A stretch of DNA of 64,000 bases, from positions 87,795,769 to 87,859,768 of the forward strand of contig CM061232.1 of assembly GCA_030844895.1 (NCBI GenBank), read 5' to 3'. This DNA is from Ambrosia x helenae. Lineage: Eukaryota > Streptophyta > Magnoliopsida > Asterales > Asteraceae. The notes beneath the pieces are model-generated. The model searched no databases and had not been told where the DNA came from. It saw only the letters and a program-made list of their open reading frames with translations. Below are positions 10,872 through 23,555 of this stretch, in pieces; the first letter of the stretch is position 1; every line of letters begins with the position of its first letter. Both the position numbers and the translations under genes were made by a program.

Positions 10872-13116
10872 TATAACACCCCAACCGATGGCGGAAACAT
10901 CGGGATGTCACGTATTGATGATTGTTTCAGTAGCACATGGTATATATTGAAATTTTCAATGATTTATTCATGACATAAATATCCAAATGAAATGATGTCT
11001 AGAAATCCCATATACATAATATCAAATAAAGTAAATAACTTCAAACAACTTTAAATAAACTTCATAGTATTTCCTCATGCATACTCTAAGCCTCAGCTTC
11101 ATTGTTACCTGAAACATGTTAATTTTGAAAATATTTTTGGGTCAACAAAAGTTGGTGAGAATTACATAGGTTTTGATAATCGAATAAAGCTTGTACAATT
11201 CAAGTGTCATGGCAAGTCTAGTCCATATGTGAAAACATACTAGCAGTAAATCGAGTGCATAATCAACCCTTGTGACTAGAATATTGTGGTACATCCCATA
11301 CGCTCATGGTTCACTCGATTATGTTATGCGATAACAATCACCCACGCTACCTATGTAGGAGGTACGTATCTGGGTGGGATTGTCAGTCCAATAGATCTAT
11401 CATTGTATACCGTCGGCTGATCAATGTTAATGATTATGCTAGAATATTATGCTTACCCTAGTCATGTTTAAGACATAATGCAACATAGAATATAACACAT
11501 AGACACTTTATGATTGAATTGCATATAGAATGTTGTAACATGTTTCACCCCAAAAAATAGTGAACTAGAAAAGGGGCTATGTAAAACTCACCTTAGCAAA
11601 ATGTTATGTCTCGTGAAAATAGAATATGTGTTGCCCACCGATGCCAAGTATTACCATATAATTAAGGTAATAAATATGTCTTAGTCTTTCTAGTCTACAA
11701 ATATTTTCTAGGGTTTCGAATTTAGGGATATGTATTCGTTTGATTAATAATTAAATTGTTTATTAAATAAAAGAAATTCGATAAATAAATAAAAAAAAGT
11801 ATTTTTGTAGACTTTAGATTAAAGGTGGTCACATTATAAGGTTTTAAGTATAAAAATAATTTTTATAAAATTATTTTCTTAAAAATAGAATATTTAGTTT
11901 ATTTAATTCTATTTTGCCAAAATATAACTTTAATATCTAAAAATATTAAAATTAAAGAATTTTTAAATTAAAATTTGTATTTCTATTCTAAATGGACAGA
12001 AATAATTTATATAAAATTTTGGTGCAAAAATATTGAAAAATAAATTTATTATGATTTATTTATGATTAAAAATAACAAAAATTGATTAAAAATATTAAAT
12101 AAATGATTTTTCGAAAATAAAAATTATTTCAGAAATGTTTAATGTTTTATAAACTCAGAATAATTTTTGTGGAAATTTATATAATCGTTTTGATATTTTT
12201 TTATAGAATTTTATAATTATAATGGAATAAACTTGAAATATTTATTATATATAATAAATAAATAATTTTTGGAAACTAAAAATTGTATGTTAAACTTTTC
12301 TATTAGTATAACATAAAATAATTTTTGTAGAATTTATAAAGAAGTTTTATTATTTTTAAAGCCATTTTTAAAATAATGGAGAATATATAATTAATAAAGG
12401 TTTAAAAAAAAGGTTGGTGTATGCCATGGCTCGAACCCGGGTCTGAGACCGGGTGGGGTTTTATCACAAGCCCAGCCACCAACTGGGCTGGACCCTAAGA
12501 ACGAATGTTTTTGGTTTGAAAATAAATATATGGTTAACAAATCTGTTTTATTGGCGAGTGTAGATTGTAGTGAAGGCCTCAATTTAAAGTGGGAGGCTCG
12601 TGGGTTTGAATTGGGTAATGGTTGACTCGCTTAAAGGTATTAACGTGTGATTGGGATCGATAAGGAAAGAATTGATGGTGAATTGAGTGTGTATCAGACG
12701 CGAATCATCCTTTTCAATCAATAATTATGCCTTAGATGGATTATAAACACGGATTGGTGATCTAATTATGGATGATTATCATCACAGTTGACTTTCCAAG
12801 TCAACTGTTACGATTTATGCACAACATATAAATAAAACGCGTGGATTATTAACTGAATAGTGGTGTAGACCAGATGGTTTGGTGGTTTGTGTCCGATTGA
12901 CCCAGCCTAGGGCGCGGGTTCGAGTCCTGGCCCAGGCATTATTATTTTTTTTTGACAATTATTTCTCTAATATATATATATAATATAACCTTATAGTATG
13001 ATACAAGGGGTCCAAATGTGTCACGAAACATTTTTAAAAAAGTGCGATAATGATAAAAATTGATGTTTCATTAATAATAATCGTAACGTACATATGATTT
13101 AATGCGAAATGTTACA
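10872..13116 (-). repeat. 5' LTR (element sense) of the nested chromovirus, internally deleted
   Basis: It is 2245 bp. It is colinear with 3005-5644 but jumps from the equivalent of about 4685 to about 5087, losing one tRNA-like module. The remaining modules are at about 12405-12500 (minus) and 12840-12953 (plus). Confidence 0.9.
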
Positions 13117-13121
13117 TGATG

Positions 13122-13424
13122 GACGCCTTGTGACTAAAGAAAGAATGAAACACTAAGTTGGATTTATGGGTTGAATATGTAACTAATCGATTTATTATGT
13201 TTAACAAATCCGATAGGCCTCTTGTAATATAAGAGCGTAAGAACAAAACATAGAAATATGTTTTGCCATGAGTAAGGTTATTTTTATACAGTCTATATGT
13301 GGGCTTGCGACGTGGCATGAAACTTTGAAAGAAATGAATGAGTAAATAAGTAACTAGAGAATTCCTGGCATGGTAGTAACGAGGGAGGTTTCGGGGACGA
13401 AACCCTCTTTAAGGGGGATAGACT
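13122..13424 (+). other. 3' internal end of the outer LARD with palindrome and polypurine tract
   Basis: No ORF of note. GGTTTCGGGGACGAAACC lies at 13387-13404, and the purine tract AAGGGGGATAG runs to just before the LTR start TGTATCATCCC at 13425. Confidence 0.75.
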
Positions 13425-16292
13425 TGTATCATCCCAAAAATCCGTTTCGCTTATTTACGCTATTAGGCATGAATAAGAAATGACAAGATGACTTAAATAG
13501 TAGAATGAACCCATACGGATAATAAAACGGGATGATAAGATTGTAGGCTATGTTCCAATATGGAAATAACCTTGTTAGTGTTATCTAAATATGTAAGTAA
13601 ATAACACTAGGAATTAACTTGGTTAGTTAAGTTTCATGATAAAATGGAAGGAGGGAAAACTTGAGGGACCATTAATATAACTATTTGGTCAAAATAAGAG
13701 GATCAAGAAGACCCAATTGGGGTCATACGTATTCAGCCCCAAAGGGGCATCCTTGAGCCAAAAACCTAACCTAATAATCCCTCAATTGAACAAGTTAATG
13801 CAAGAGATTGAAGTAATGGATGAAGGGTGTGTTCTAGAGGGTTAATCTTCAAGAATTGAGCATTGGAAAGAACCCTAACCCCCAAATTCGTGTAGGGTTC
13901 GAACCCCACATGTGGGTTTTGAGCAAATGATGTTAAATTTGTATTATTGCTTGATTGTAAGTGATATAGATCATCTCTAATGGTTTAGAGATGAGCTAAT
14001 CACTAGAAATTGCTTGTTTGCAAAAGATGATGATATTGGGTTTTCATTAGAACTTTGATGTTGCTAAATTAGTTGTAAATCCATGCAATTGTAGGAATAA
14101 TGTGTAGTTGATGATATGCATGTGGAAATTGGTCATGATTGGAGGTGACTATGCGTTTTAGTGGAATGCGTGTATTAGAAGCTTGTACATTGAGCTTAGA
14201 ATGTTGTACGCACACCATGTGTTTGGAGAAATGTCTAGATGAGCATGATGTATGAATTTTTATGCAAGACTTGACAATATGAAAGTAATATGATAATAGA
14301 TACAATTAATAGTAGGTTAACATGAGGATTGTATTAGAAGAGTATTCATGTGGGAATGTATTGAATTATATGATTTGGTAAGAAGTGTGCGTTAGGATGT
14401 TGTATTCTATGTTTGGATAGTATGATGCACACCAAGTGTTGGTATTATATGATGTTAGCTAACCTTGGATTTGTAATTGCCAATGGTAGAATCATGGAAG
14501 CGCTAGTATGTGTCGAATGATTTCTTTGTGCACCAAAGTAGTCATATCATGATATGTGTCCTATAACATGCAAATGTAATGTTTAGGGTAAAAATTGATA
14601 TGGAGTAGTATATCGAGATGGATGTATGTATCTAAATATTGAAAGTTGCATACTTGATAGTTGACTTTCTGAAAAGTCAATAATGTATGACTATCAAGGT
14701 TAGGCCACCCAACATGATTGTGTTATTAAGGAGATCATGTGATATATGTTAGATTATCTAGGTGTCATACATGATGGTATGTTGGATTGCTTGCTTGAAA
14801 GACAAGGTGGTAGTTAATTATGTGACGTGCATATTAGTAATTGACCAATGAAAGTCATGGGAACAAGTGACTGTAATATGATTGATAGTATGCATAGTTA
14901 TGTATGCTAACGGAATGGTGGGAATGATGACATGAAAGGATGTGGATCATGTCAAGATAGGCTCAAGCATGGAAGGTTAATGGATCAAGAAGAGGCAAAG
15001 AAACAAAGAAGAACATGCAGGACTTGAGGTAAGTGACTTATGAACTAAGCTCTTAGTTTAGTAAATGCATATTTATGTATTAATTTAGAATGGGAAACAA
15101 GAATGAAATGATAACTTATAGTAAGACAAGTGAATGGATATTGTTAGTGAACAAGCATCGTTCACCATACGATAATGAAAGTAGTTGGGATAAATGGGTC
15201 AACAGAGGATATTTGCTCATACCATAGGATAGTTTAGACCAGAGGAAGAATGAGTAGAGGATATTTGTTCAGATCAGATGATAGTTAAACTAGAGGAAGA
15301 ATGAGTAGAGGATAATTTCTCATATCTGAGGATAGTTTAGACCAGAGGAAGAATGAGTAGAGGATATTTTTTCAGACCAGATGATAGTTTAGACCAGAGG
15401 AAGAATGAGCAGAGGATATTTGCTCAGACCAGAGGATATTTTAGACCAGATGAAGAATGAGTAGCGGATATTTGTACAGACCAGAGGATAGTTTAGACAA
15501 GAGGAAGAATGAGTAGAGGATATTTGTTCAGACCAGAGGATAGTTTAGACTAGAGGAAGAATGAGCAAAGGATATTTGGTCAAACCAGGGGATAGTTTAG
15601 ACCAGAGGAAGAATGAGCATATGATATTTGCTCAGACCAGAGGATAGTTTAGACCAGAGGAAGAATGAGCAGAGGAGGTTTCCTCAGACTAGCAAGGCTT
15701 GTTAGAATTCACTTTTCTTTTATTCAACTTGTTTAACCGTGTAAAGGGTTTGTTGATGTGCAACCCTAGGTGTGCGCTACTTTGGATCCGGATGGAGGAT
15801 CAAGCTATTCTGAAGAACCGAACACGCTTGACCCTTTTTCTGATGAGGATGGTAATATAGATTAAGGTATGTACGTACGAAGGCATAGAAGTTAGAGGTG
15901 AGGATCTGAAATTCATATTCGAACTTGCAAAAGGCGTTTGGTTATGATCATCAAGTGTTGTTGAATGTTATTTCCACATTTTGAATATTTGCATGAAGTC
16001 ACTTAATGAACTAATGAAACGGGTATGTGGTGGTTGCAGGTTGTCTAGTCTACCTCACAAAGAAAGGAATGGTAGGAGATCGAGTAAGGAAACGGATTGT
16101 ACCAGATCGCGATCACATAACCTAATAAAGATGAGTCGTGTTGAATATAATAAGAAACAATGAAAGATGTGATACATATAATATTTTGCAGATATGCTTT
16201 CCAAACATTTGAGAATGTTTATATAAAGCTAGAAATTTTCGGGTTCGTATTTCCGCTGCGTATTTTCGGCTAAAAAGGTTTAGGGTGTTTCA
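13425..16292 (+). repeat. 3' LTR of the outer LARD
   Basis: It is 2868 bp, starting TGTATCATCCCAAAAA and ending GGGTGTTTCA. It contains a symmetric GGGTTCGAACCC at about 13896 and the 52-bp tandem array listed next. Short ORFs inside it have no recognisable product. Confidence 0.85.
15200..15690 (+). repeat. About nine tandem copies of a 52-bp unit in the LTR
   Basis: The unit contains AGAGGATATTTGCTCAGACC, then AGAGGATAGTTTAGACC, then AGAGGAAGAATGAGC. It is itself built of shorter AGAGGA-containing submotifs, and copies differ by a few bases. Confidence 0.9.
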
Positions 16293-16466
16293 CTCATGTA
16301 CTTTATTTTATTAAAAAAATACTAATAAAAAGTTAATTAGCATGTCAAGACAAAAAAAAAGTACGATCATTTGATCTCAACCATTTGCTCATCAAGATCA
16401 ATGGCCCAGGCGAGTTCCTATTGTTATCGCAACTCAGACGAGTTCTCAAAGTGTCCTATATATATA
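16293..16466. other. Flank of the outer LARD
   Basis: AT-rich sequence ending in a TA microsatellite. No gene. Confidence 0.5.
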
Positions 16467-17601
16467 TATATAGGGTTAGGATCATGTACAAAACCTATTA
16501 TTTGTGAGAAGTGTGAGAACCAATACTAGTGTGACACATGGCAACCTATTTTATTATCTAGAAGGGTATCAATGTAATTTGCATTGCTAATGTTATTTTT
16601 AGGAGATAATTGCTAATTAATTACGTGATTAATTATGAGCATTCTTAGAGATTTTTGTTTCAAATTGAACGGATATTTATGGAGTATTTATAAACATTCA
16701 GCACATTCATCATTCATTTACTGAATTATCATCGATCAAAACAGCATTCATAGTGTTGTGTTTTACTGATATGAGCACATGGTGTTTTACTGGTATACCA
16801 TAAGGTTTGAAGGTATAACACACCTTTTGTGTTATTGTTATAAGGAGGTTTACTGATGCAAAATATGGTTTTTTATGCACATTGGTGTTTTATTGAAACA
16901 CATATTGCGATTATTTTGTTAATTAAGCTACGTTCTATGGTCTTTTACTGAAAGAAAATGTGGTTTTTGCTATACATGGTGTTTTACTGATGTACATAAG
17001 TTTTGAAGATAAAACACATTGATACTATAATACAAACCTTCCAGACGTAAGCTTTGAATATAAAACATATTGATACTGTAATACAAACCTTCCAACGAAA
17101 GCTTAGAAGATAAAACACATTGATACTGTAATACAAACCTTACTGAAAGAAAATATAGTTTTGCTATACATGGTGTTTTAGTGATGTACATAAGTTTTGA
17201 AGATAAAACACATTGATACTATAAATCAAACCTTACTGAAAGAAAATGTGGTTTTGAAAAAAAAAACACTCACGTTTGTAGATTATCCCAAATCGTTGTT
17301 GATCCTCCATAAATGAAAGATTTCTCGCATAAAATTCGTCCGGTTGTTTTTTGGAAAGAGGGAGCTAGAATCAAGGAAAATAAAGTAGTTTCTCAAAACA
17401 TATCTCCTCCGGCTCTTTAAATGTCATAAGAAATTGACTATACTACCCTTTTGAATTGTTTTTAGTTAGTAATAATCAAACACTATTTACAAAAATGTCA
17501 CTCATTAAATCTAAACCATTGATTAAGATGATCTAATGGCTATAACACCTTCTAATACTTCTCACAAATATACACTTTGTACAAGATCCTGACCCTATAT
17601 A
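16467..17601. mobile_element. TIR DNA element (MITE-like, about 1.1 kb) in a TA repeat
   Basis: The left end reads TATATAGGGTTAGGATCATG and the right end is its inverted match (TATATAGGGTCAGGATCTTG on the other strand), both continuing to TACAAA, so the TIR is about 26 bp with two or three mismatches. Both ends sit in TA runs, so the TSD is probably TA but cannot be separated from the microsatellite. There is no transposase. The interior repeats a block of TGGTGTTTTACTGATGTAC and AAGATAAAACACATTGATAC in tandem at about 16975-17230. Confidence 0.75.
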
Positions 17602-17624
17602 TATATATATATATATATTACTAT

Positions 17625-20188
17625 ATAATGGGTGCTTGATAGATAGGAAGGTAAATTTACATCTTTTTTAAGATGGCATATCAAGAGTCTTAGTATAAGT
17701 TTATAATTTTTATCCAATTTCTTCCTTTTATGCCCTTTTCTACAACATTTATTGAATTTAATTTTCTATAAATCAATTATTTTCTTCAAAATCAATTCCT
17801 TTATCAAACCCTTTGATTATTTTTTATACAACTTAAGATCAGTTGTTGTTTGAAAGGGATCAGCATGGTAATGTCAGGGATTTTCCTTATTATTAATTTT
17901 TTGGTTGGTTTTTTAAATTAGAAAATGTGATATGTTGTGTTTATGCTCTACGTTAAAACAGAAACATAGAAATTGCTTATTCAAATGGTTGAAAATGAGT
18001 TATAAGAGAAAGCAAGTAGGTCATATGCTTACCGTTTTACAAGCTAATCACACTTTTCTAGGTACTTCACGTAACCTTCTCTTTAGTGATTATGTTGCAG
18101 CGTTTAAAATTTTGTCTCGATAAATCGTCATTCACTAATTCGAAATTATTTTTATTGGAGTTGTTTGTTGTAAGTCTCACTGTTCTGATTTTAAATATGT
18201 ACCATTTACTTGTATTTTAGTTCTAAATGAAAGCATAAAAACTTGGTAAATAGAGCGACAAACGAAGTAGAAGCAAAAAAATTCATATTACTACTTTGAT
18301 AGTTTCAATGAGTTATTACATAATTCATTATTGTACATCTACAAATTGGAAAATTGGGTACACCATTTAGAGAATGAATTAGAAGTAAAATACAAGGTGT
18401 ACCAAGGTGTACTATTGAATCTGCATTTTTGCGTTTTGTAAATAATCACATTGTACTATTGAATCTGCATTTTTGTGTTTTGTAAATAATCACATTGTTG
18501 TATTGCAATTTGTATTTGGATCCCGTGGCAACACGCGGGTAAACGAATCGGTTCTCGGAGTTTCGGTTTATTTTTGGCGGCTTCGTTACTGTATTTTGCA
18601 TAAAACAGACATCAAACATAAATGATTAATGCATTCTTTCAATATCTTCTATTATAAAACAAATTAAAAGATGATTGCTTCGGTGGCTACCATGAAGAAA
18701 TTCGCATTACACACGTAACCTTCTCTTTAGTGATTATGTTGCAGTGTTTAAAATTTTGTCTCGATAAATTATCATTCACTAATTCGAAATTATTTTTATT
18801 GGAGTTGTTTGTTGTAAGTCTTACTGTTCTGAATTTAAATATGTACCATTTATTTGTATTTTAGTTCTAAATGAAAGCATAAAAACTTGGTGAATAGAGC
18901 GACAAATGAAGTAGCAGCAAAAAATTCATATTACTACTTTGATAGTTTCAATGAGTTATTACATAATTTATTATTGTACATCTACAAATTGGAAAATTGG
19001 GTACACCAGTTAGAGAATGAAATTGAAGTAATATATTGTTAATGGAATTGCATTGTGGATGTTGAATTAAATGGTATGAAAACAAGCGCCACCCGAGTTT
19101 AAAGTGTCTCCAGCAAGACACCATCATTTGCCAGTAAATTGTTTTGATGATTTTAGCTTGGTGATTTCTTTTGTCATTTAACATGTTCGCGCCACAACGT
19201 GCGCGGGAAATTATGAAAAGAAAATCTGCTGATATGATATTGAAATGGTAGTATTCTCTTTGCACGTGATTTCATTTGTTTTTTTTTCTGATGTAATTAC
19301 CTTTCTTCTTACATATCGGCAAATTAGTTTGTAGATTGTATTTGTTTCTAATTCTTATGCCATCGTACGTACTCATGGATTGGTTTGTATGCTTTAAACT
19401 ATGTCATATACTTGCTATCATCATTTATTTTTATTTTTTTTTCTAAGCATTGTGTCATGTGTTGGTTATTATTTAGATTTGGAAATGTGTTGAAAGGGGA
19501 AATAGACGAATGCCTAGAAAATGCTTAAGAAATTGGTGCTTTAGTAGATCCTATATATACTCTGGCTTGATGGAAGTTAACATGTCAACTTAGTAACCTG
19601 ACACTTAACGAGTAGATAAATATTTATTTCAGAAGGGCTTATTCGAACCACAACATTGGGTACCAAGGTGCACTATTGAATCTGCATTTTTGCGTTTTGT
19701 AAATAATCACATTGTTGTATTGCAATTTGTAATTGGATCCCGCGGAAACACGCGGGTAAACCAATCGGTTATCGGAGTTTCGTTTTATTTTTTGCCCATT
19801 CCGGTTTCTAGCCTGTACCTGTTTGGCCAAAAACAAAAACCGGTTCTAATCTTTCTTAAAAAAACCCGAACTGGTTTAGAACCTACATTGATTTGAGAAA
19901 GAAAGGGTTATCTTTAGGCTTCGTTAATGTATTTTGCATAAAACAGACATGAAACATAAATGATTAATGCATTCTTTCAATATCTTTCTATTAAAGATGA
20001 TTGCTTCGGTGGCTACCATGAAGAAATTCGCATTACCAAACGAAAAAAATAGAAAAGCAAAAAAGGGAGATGAAGATTTGATTAGTCATCTAAGATGTGT
20101 GTATAATGTACAACACCCACAACGTAATTGACTAAACGCAACAGCCAAACACAGTGCAATCCCGCCGCAACGCACGGGTTCCTGCTAG
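17625..20188 (+). mobile_element. Helitron-like non-autonomous sequence with internal duplications
   Basis: The 3' end carries the hairpin CCCGCCGCAACGCACGGG, then TTCCTG and CTAG (20185-20188), the classic Helitron terminus. The 5' part (17640-17770) resembles 22870-22990, the start of another Helitron candidate, but an exact TC start is not visible. There is no Rep/helicase. An open stretch at 17932-18123 is not recognised. Confidence 0.5.
18067..20040 (+). repeat. Three partial internal copies of a 0.3-0.5 kb segment
   Basis: Blocks at about 18067-18660, 18712-19030 and 19660-20040 share long stretches (AACCTTCTCTTTAGTGATTA; CTATTGAATCTGCATTTTTG; CATAAATGATTAATGCATTC) in the same orientation. 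They are likely internal duplications of the Helitron-like element or overlapping relatives. Confidence 0.7.
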
Positions 20189-20302
20189 AAAGAATATTTC
20201 TGCTAGAAAGAATATTTACAAAATATTAATCAAATATTTTGGTCTAGATTAGTTGTTGATAAATGTCGAAATATCACACAGTTATAACGCGCGGGTCTAT
20301 AC

Positions 20303-20340
<38 letters not shown>
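20189..20340. repeat. Helitron 3'-end remnant and (TA)n microsatellite
   Basis: ATAACGCGCGGGTCTATACTACTA at about 20285-20306 resembles a second, decayed Helitron 3' end. It is followed by a pure TA run to about 20345. Confidence 0.55.
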
Positions 20341-20352
<12 letters not shown>

Positions 20353-21906
20353 GTTCAAATAAGAACCATACCTTAAGTAGGAACCATAAGAACCAATCTT
20401 AGCCATTGATCTCTAATGGCATGATTGTAAATAAGTAAAACATTAATTAAATATTTAATTAAATCAAAGGGCAATGTGGTAATTGTATATTGACTATTAA
20501 TAACACATGTTTAATTAGTTTCCTTTATAATCCCATTATTTTAGGAAAGTATTTATTTTTCCCCATGGTAATCATTCTTCATCAATATGTGCAGTACATG
20601 ATGTTATATAGTTTTGGATAATATACGTTGGTGTATATTATATGGAAAAGATAATCGATCAAACCTTAAATAAGATAACGAGGTCAAATGTATCAATACA
20701 CACTGATGTATAATTATACACTGGTAAGAATGGTAGTATTAAATACATATATTATACACTGATGTATAATTATACACTGGTGTATAAATAGTAGTGCTAA
20801 TCAAATGTATCAATATACACTGATGTAAAATTATACACTGGTAAAGAATGATAGTATTAAATACATATATTATACACTGATGTATAATTATACACTGGTG
20901 TATAACAACTAACAACAAATCTTTTCATCGTTGTCTCTCTCTCTAAACACGGTTACCTTTTTATGATGGTCGATACCGATAAAATTAACCATTCTTCATC
21001 AATATGTGCAGTACATGATGTTATATTGAGTAACACACAGGCTGTGTCATACTGCACATTCCATTTTTTATAATTAACTATACACCTGTGTATAGTTAAC
21101 GTCAAAACAAAATACTAGCAGTTTATTATAACGGCATTTATAAACTATAATACACTTGTGTATAATAATTAAATGATTTGTTTTTATACACCGGTGTATA
21201 ACAAACTATGAAACTAAGAATAATTCTTATTGTATCTGTACGCTAATCGCATAAAATATATTATACACAAGTGTATAAACATAAAAAAAATGATCTGCAT
21301 ACTACAAATCAACTATTTCGCAATTACAAATCACAAAAACAGTGAATTCGCACAAAATCCCAATTAAAAATAAATAAAAACAATACATAATTACCTTGAT
21401 TCTCAACACTATTTAGCAACAAAGGTTGTGATTGTGTTTCATGATCTTCTATCGCGTGAGAAACTGATTGAATGTTTTCATGTATATAATTATTATCCAT
21501 AACTTGGAACTCTTAATCGATGGAAGTCGGAAGTTTAAAAAAAACAGTGAATTCGCTTTCAATCACTTTCAATCGAACGTGATTTTTAGAGGAAAAACAA
21601 TGGAAATCTTAATCTACAAAGATAATACTCGCAGCAAGTTATTTTTTGAGGAAAACAATGGCAATCTTGAACGATAAAGATGAATAATCGTATGAAGTTG
21701 AGAGATTTGAGGAATAACAAAGGAATGCTATTCGCAGGAAGTTATTATTAACTTCCAAATATAAAACTTTTATTTAAATCAAAATATAATATATAATTGT
21801 TTAATTACATAACTACCCCCTAGATCAAGATCAAAGATGAAGGGCTCAGATTGGTTCTTAAGTTCCTAGCTAGGCTTTTGGTTTCTATTTGATCTTTTTC
21901 CTATAT
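20341..21906. mobile_element. TIR DNA element (about 1.57 kb) rich in TATACAC palindromes
   Basis: The left end TATATAGGGTAGGGTTCAAA continuing TAAGAACC is matched, inverted and more diverged, by the right end (TATATAGGAAAAAGATCAAA continuing TAGAAACC). It is flanked by TA runs like the element at 16467. The interior (about 20580-21290) is filled with near-palindromes such as TACACTGGTGTATA and TACACCGGTGTATA. Two larger blocks (about 20695-20800 and 20810-20905) are tandem copies. No transposase is present. Confidence 0.65.
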
Positions 21907-22833
21907 ATATATATTGAAGTGATAAAATTGGAAGGTTTGGTTTGTGGTTACTCGAAATAAACGGTCAAAGACGAGTCTTTTAGTAGATACAAAACTCATT
22001 CTTTGAAAGTAATGTAGACAATTATAAATATACTCATAATAGAACACACCGAATTCATTTACTTATTGAACACCAATGGTGTGCACTTCAACACAAAGAT
22101 CATGACCAAAAGACTCGTACCATTTGTAATTAGTCCTATATGTTTATTTAGGATGTTATCTTCTTTCATGTCCAACAACCACACACCTTAGGTTCAAATC
22201 ATCTTCATATCATTCCAAAATAGTGAAACTAAAATCTCAAGCGAACCTTGATGATGTGTAGTCAACCATCAAAACATCAAATTATGGCCAATATCCACAA
22301 ACAAGAACATGAATTGTGTGTGTTAGGGTGTTTTGCACCCTTTATAGTCCCCACCATCACCACTCACATTGATAATGGAATTGATAATAAATGAAACTTT
22401 AGACTTATATATAATTCCACTCTTGGTTTAGTTTCCTCTTCCTATGTGAGTAGCTTACCACGAGACTTTTCGTTTTAACTTCAAATTCAACCCAATATAC
22501 ATTGCTGCTTTAAAATTGTCCTCACTTGAATCAAATAAAAAAAAAAATCTTTATTTAACTACCATTTAATAGACGACAGTTTTGATTATTGATTTATGTC
22601 AACAATTTCATTTTCTTTTAAATTTTATGATTACCGTGGTCAGTTATTTCCGACACGTCAAGAAAATCCATGGATTCCAAGTCAGCCTAGCTTGTTTGTG
22701 TGTTCACCCGTTTATTTGTATACAACTTCGATAAAGTTACCTTATTTTAGGATTTAATATGGTTGGGCACGTTATACTACGTATCTACTTTAAGTTAGAA
22801 AAAAAAAATTGGAATATAGTTTTAGAGTAGTAA
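21907..22833. other. Unassigned AT-rich sequence
   Basis: No ORF, terminal repeat or RNA gene that I can support. Confidence 0.5.
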
Positions 22834-23555
22834 TCTATATCTATATCTATATCTATGTTATCTTATTAAGAAGGAGAGATGGGTAAGAAAGTAATTTCAC
22901 CATCATTTTAAAATGGCATACAAAAGGTCTCATGCATAAATCTCTAACTTTTACCATTTTCTTCCATCTATGCCCTTATGTACAAGTCACTAATACAAAT
23001 CAATTGTACCATTCAATACATTTAATTCATGTATTAATTTTTTGTTACCTAGAACTATTACCAAGTAATAGGTTAATTCATGTAACTTTTTTTTAATGGA
23101 TTAACTTTTTGTTACCAATGGAATTTTATTATCACCACAAGAAAAGGCTAAGCCTTATTTAACACTTTGTAACCAGTAGGCTAAATGCGCACAACTTAAC
23201 AAACAAGATGTACAACATATTTAAACAAAAAAATTAAGGGTATTATTGGCATACTTGTGACTATTAAGACACTTAGAAAGGTAGATTAGTAAATTTAACA
23301 TAATCCAACACCTCACATCCTAAAATCTTATTCTAATTATGCCCTTATGTCCAACTTTTAAAACACAAAATACAACCTAACATATGATGCACCTTAAATG
23401 TGAGACATTTCAACCCCTCATCTATATTATTATATATACTTCATTATAATCAATTTCTTGAATGCTAATAGTCTTTTCATAACCCCAAACAAAATCTTAG
23501 AGCTACTTTCATGCTTTGAAACATTGTTTTGTCCAAAAAATTTATGTCTTCATTT

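Larger units (their letters stand above)
3005..13116 (-). mobile_element. Nested Ty3/gypsy chromovirus (Tekay-like), decayed
   Basis: This is a complete minus-strand element inserted in the outer LARD. Target duplication TGATG lies at 3000-3004 and 13117-13121. LTRs run from TGTAACATTTCGC to GGGGTGTTATA in element sense. The primer site for tRNA-iMet is at 10856-10869 and the polypurine tract follows the left LTR. Domain order in element sense is gag, zinc knuckles, aspartic protease, RT, RNase H, integrase and a remnant chromodomain, the order of plant chromoviruses. The coding region carries at least three in-frame stops and two frameshifts, and the LTRs differ by a 0.4-kb deletion plus point changes, so the copy is old and inactive. 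Confidence 0.93.
1..16292 (+). mobile_element. Outer non-autonomous LTR retrotransposon (LARD, Ty3-related), interrupted by a nested element
   Basis: The last 46 bases of a 5' LTR open the window (ending GGGTGTTTCA), and the same sequence ends the 3' LTR at 16292. A tRNA-iMet primer site follows the left LTR end, and a purine tract (TTTAAGGGGGATAG) precedes the right LTR. Between them, after removing the nested chromovirus and one TSD copy (3000-3004 with 3005-13116), only about 3.3 kb of internal DNA remains (47-2999 and 13117-13424), and it holds no gag or pol ORF. That is the structure of a large retrotransposon derivative mobilised in trans. The GGTTTCGGGGACGAAACC palindrome before the purine tract is shared with the Ty3-type elements of this window, which is why I place it there. 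The 5' LTR start and TSD lie outside the window. Confidence 0.85.

Noticed and set aside
12391..12582. 63-codon minus ORF
   Set aside because: Antisense reading through a tRNA-like module inside an LTR.
16970..17191. 73-codon ORF with internal repeats
   Set aside because: It is the tandem repeat of a TIR element read in frame; no protein family.
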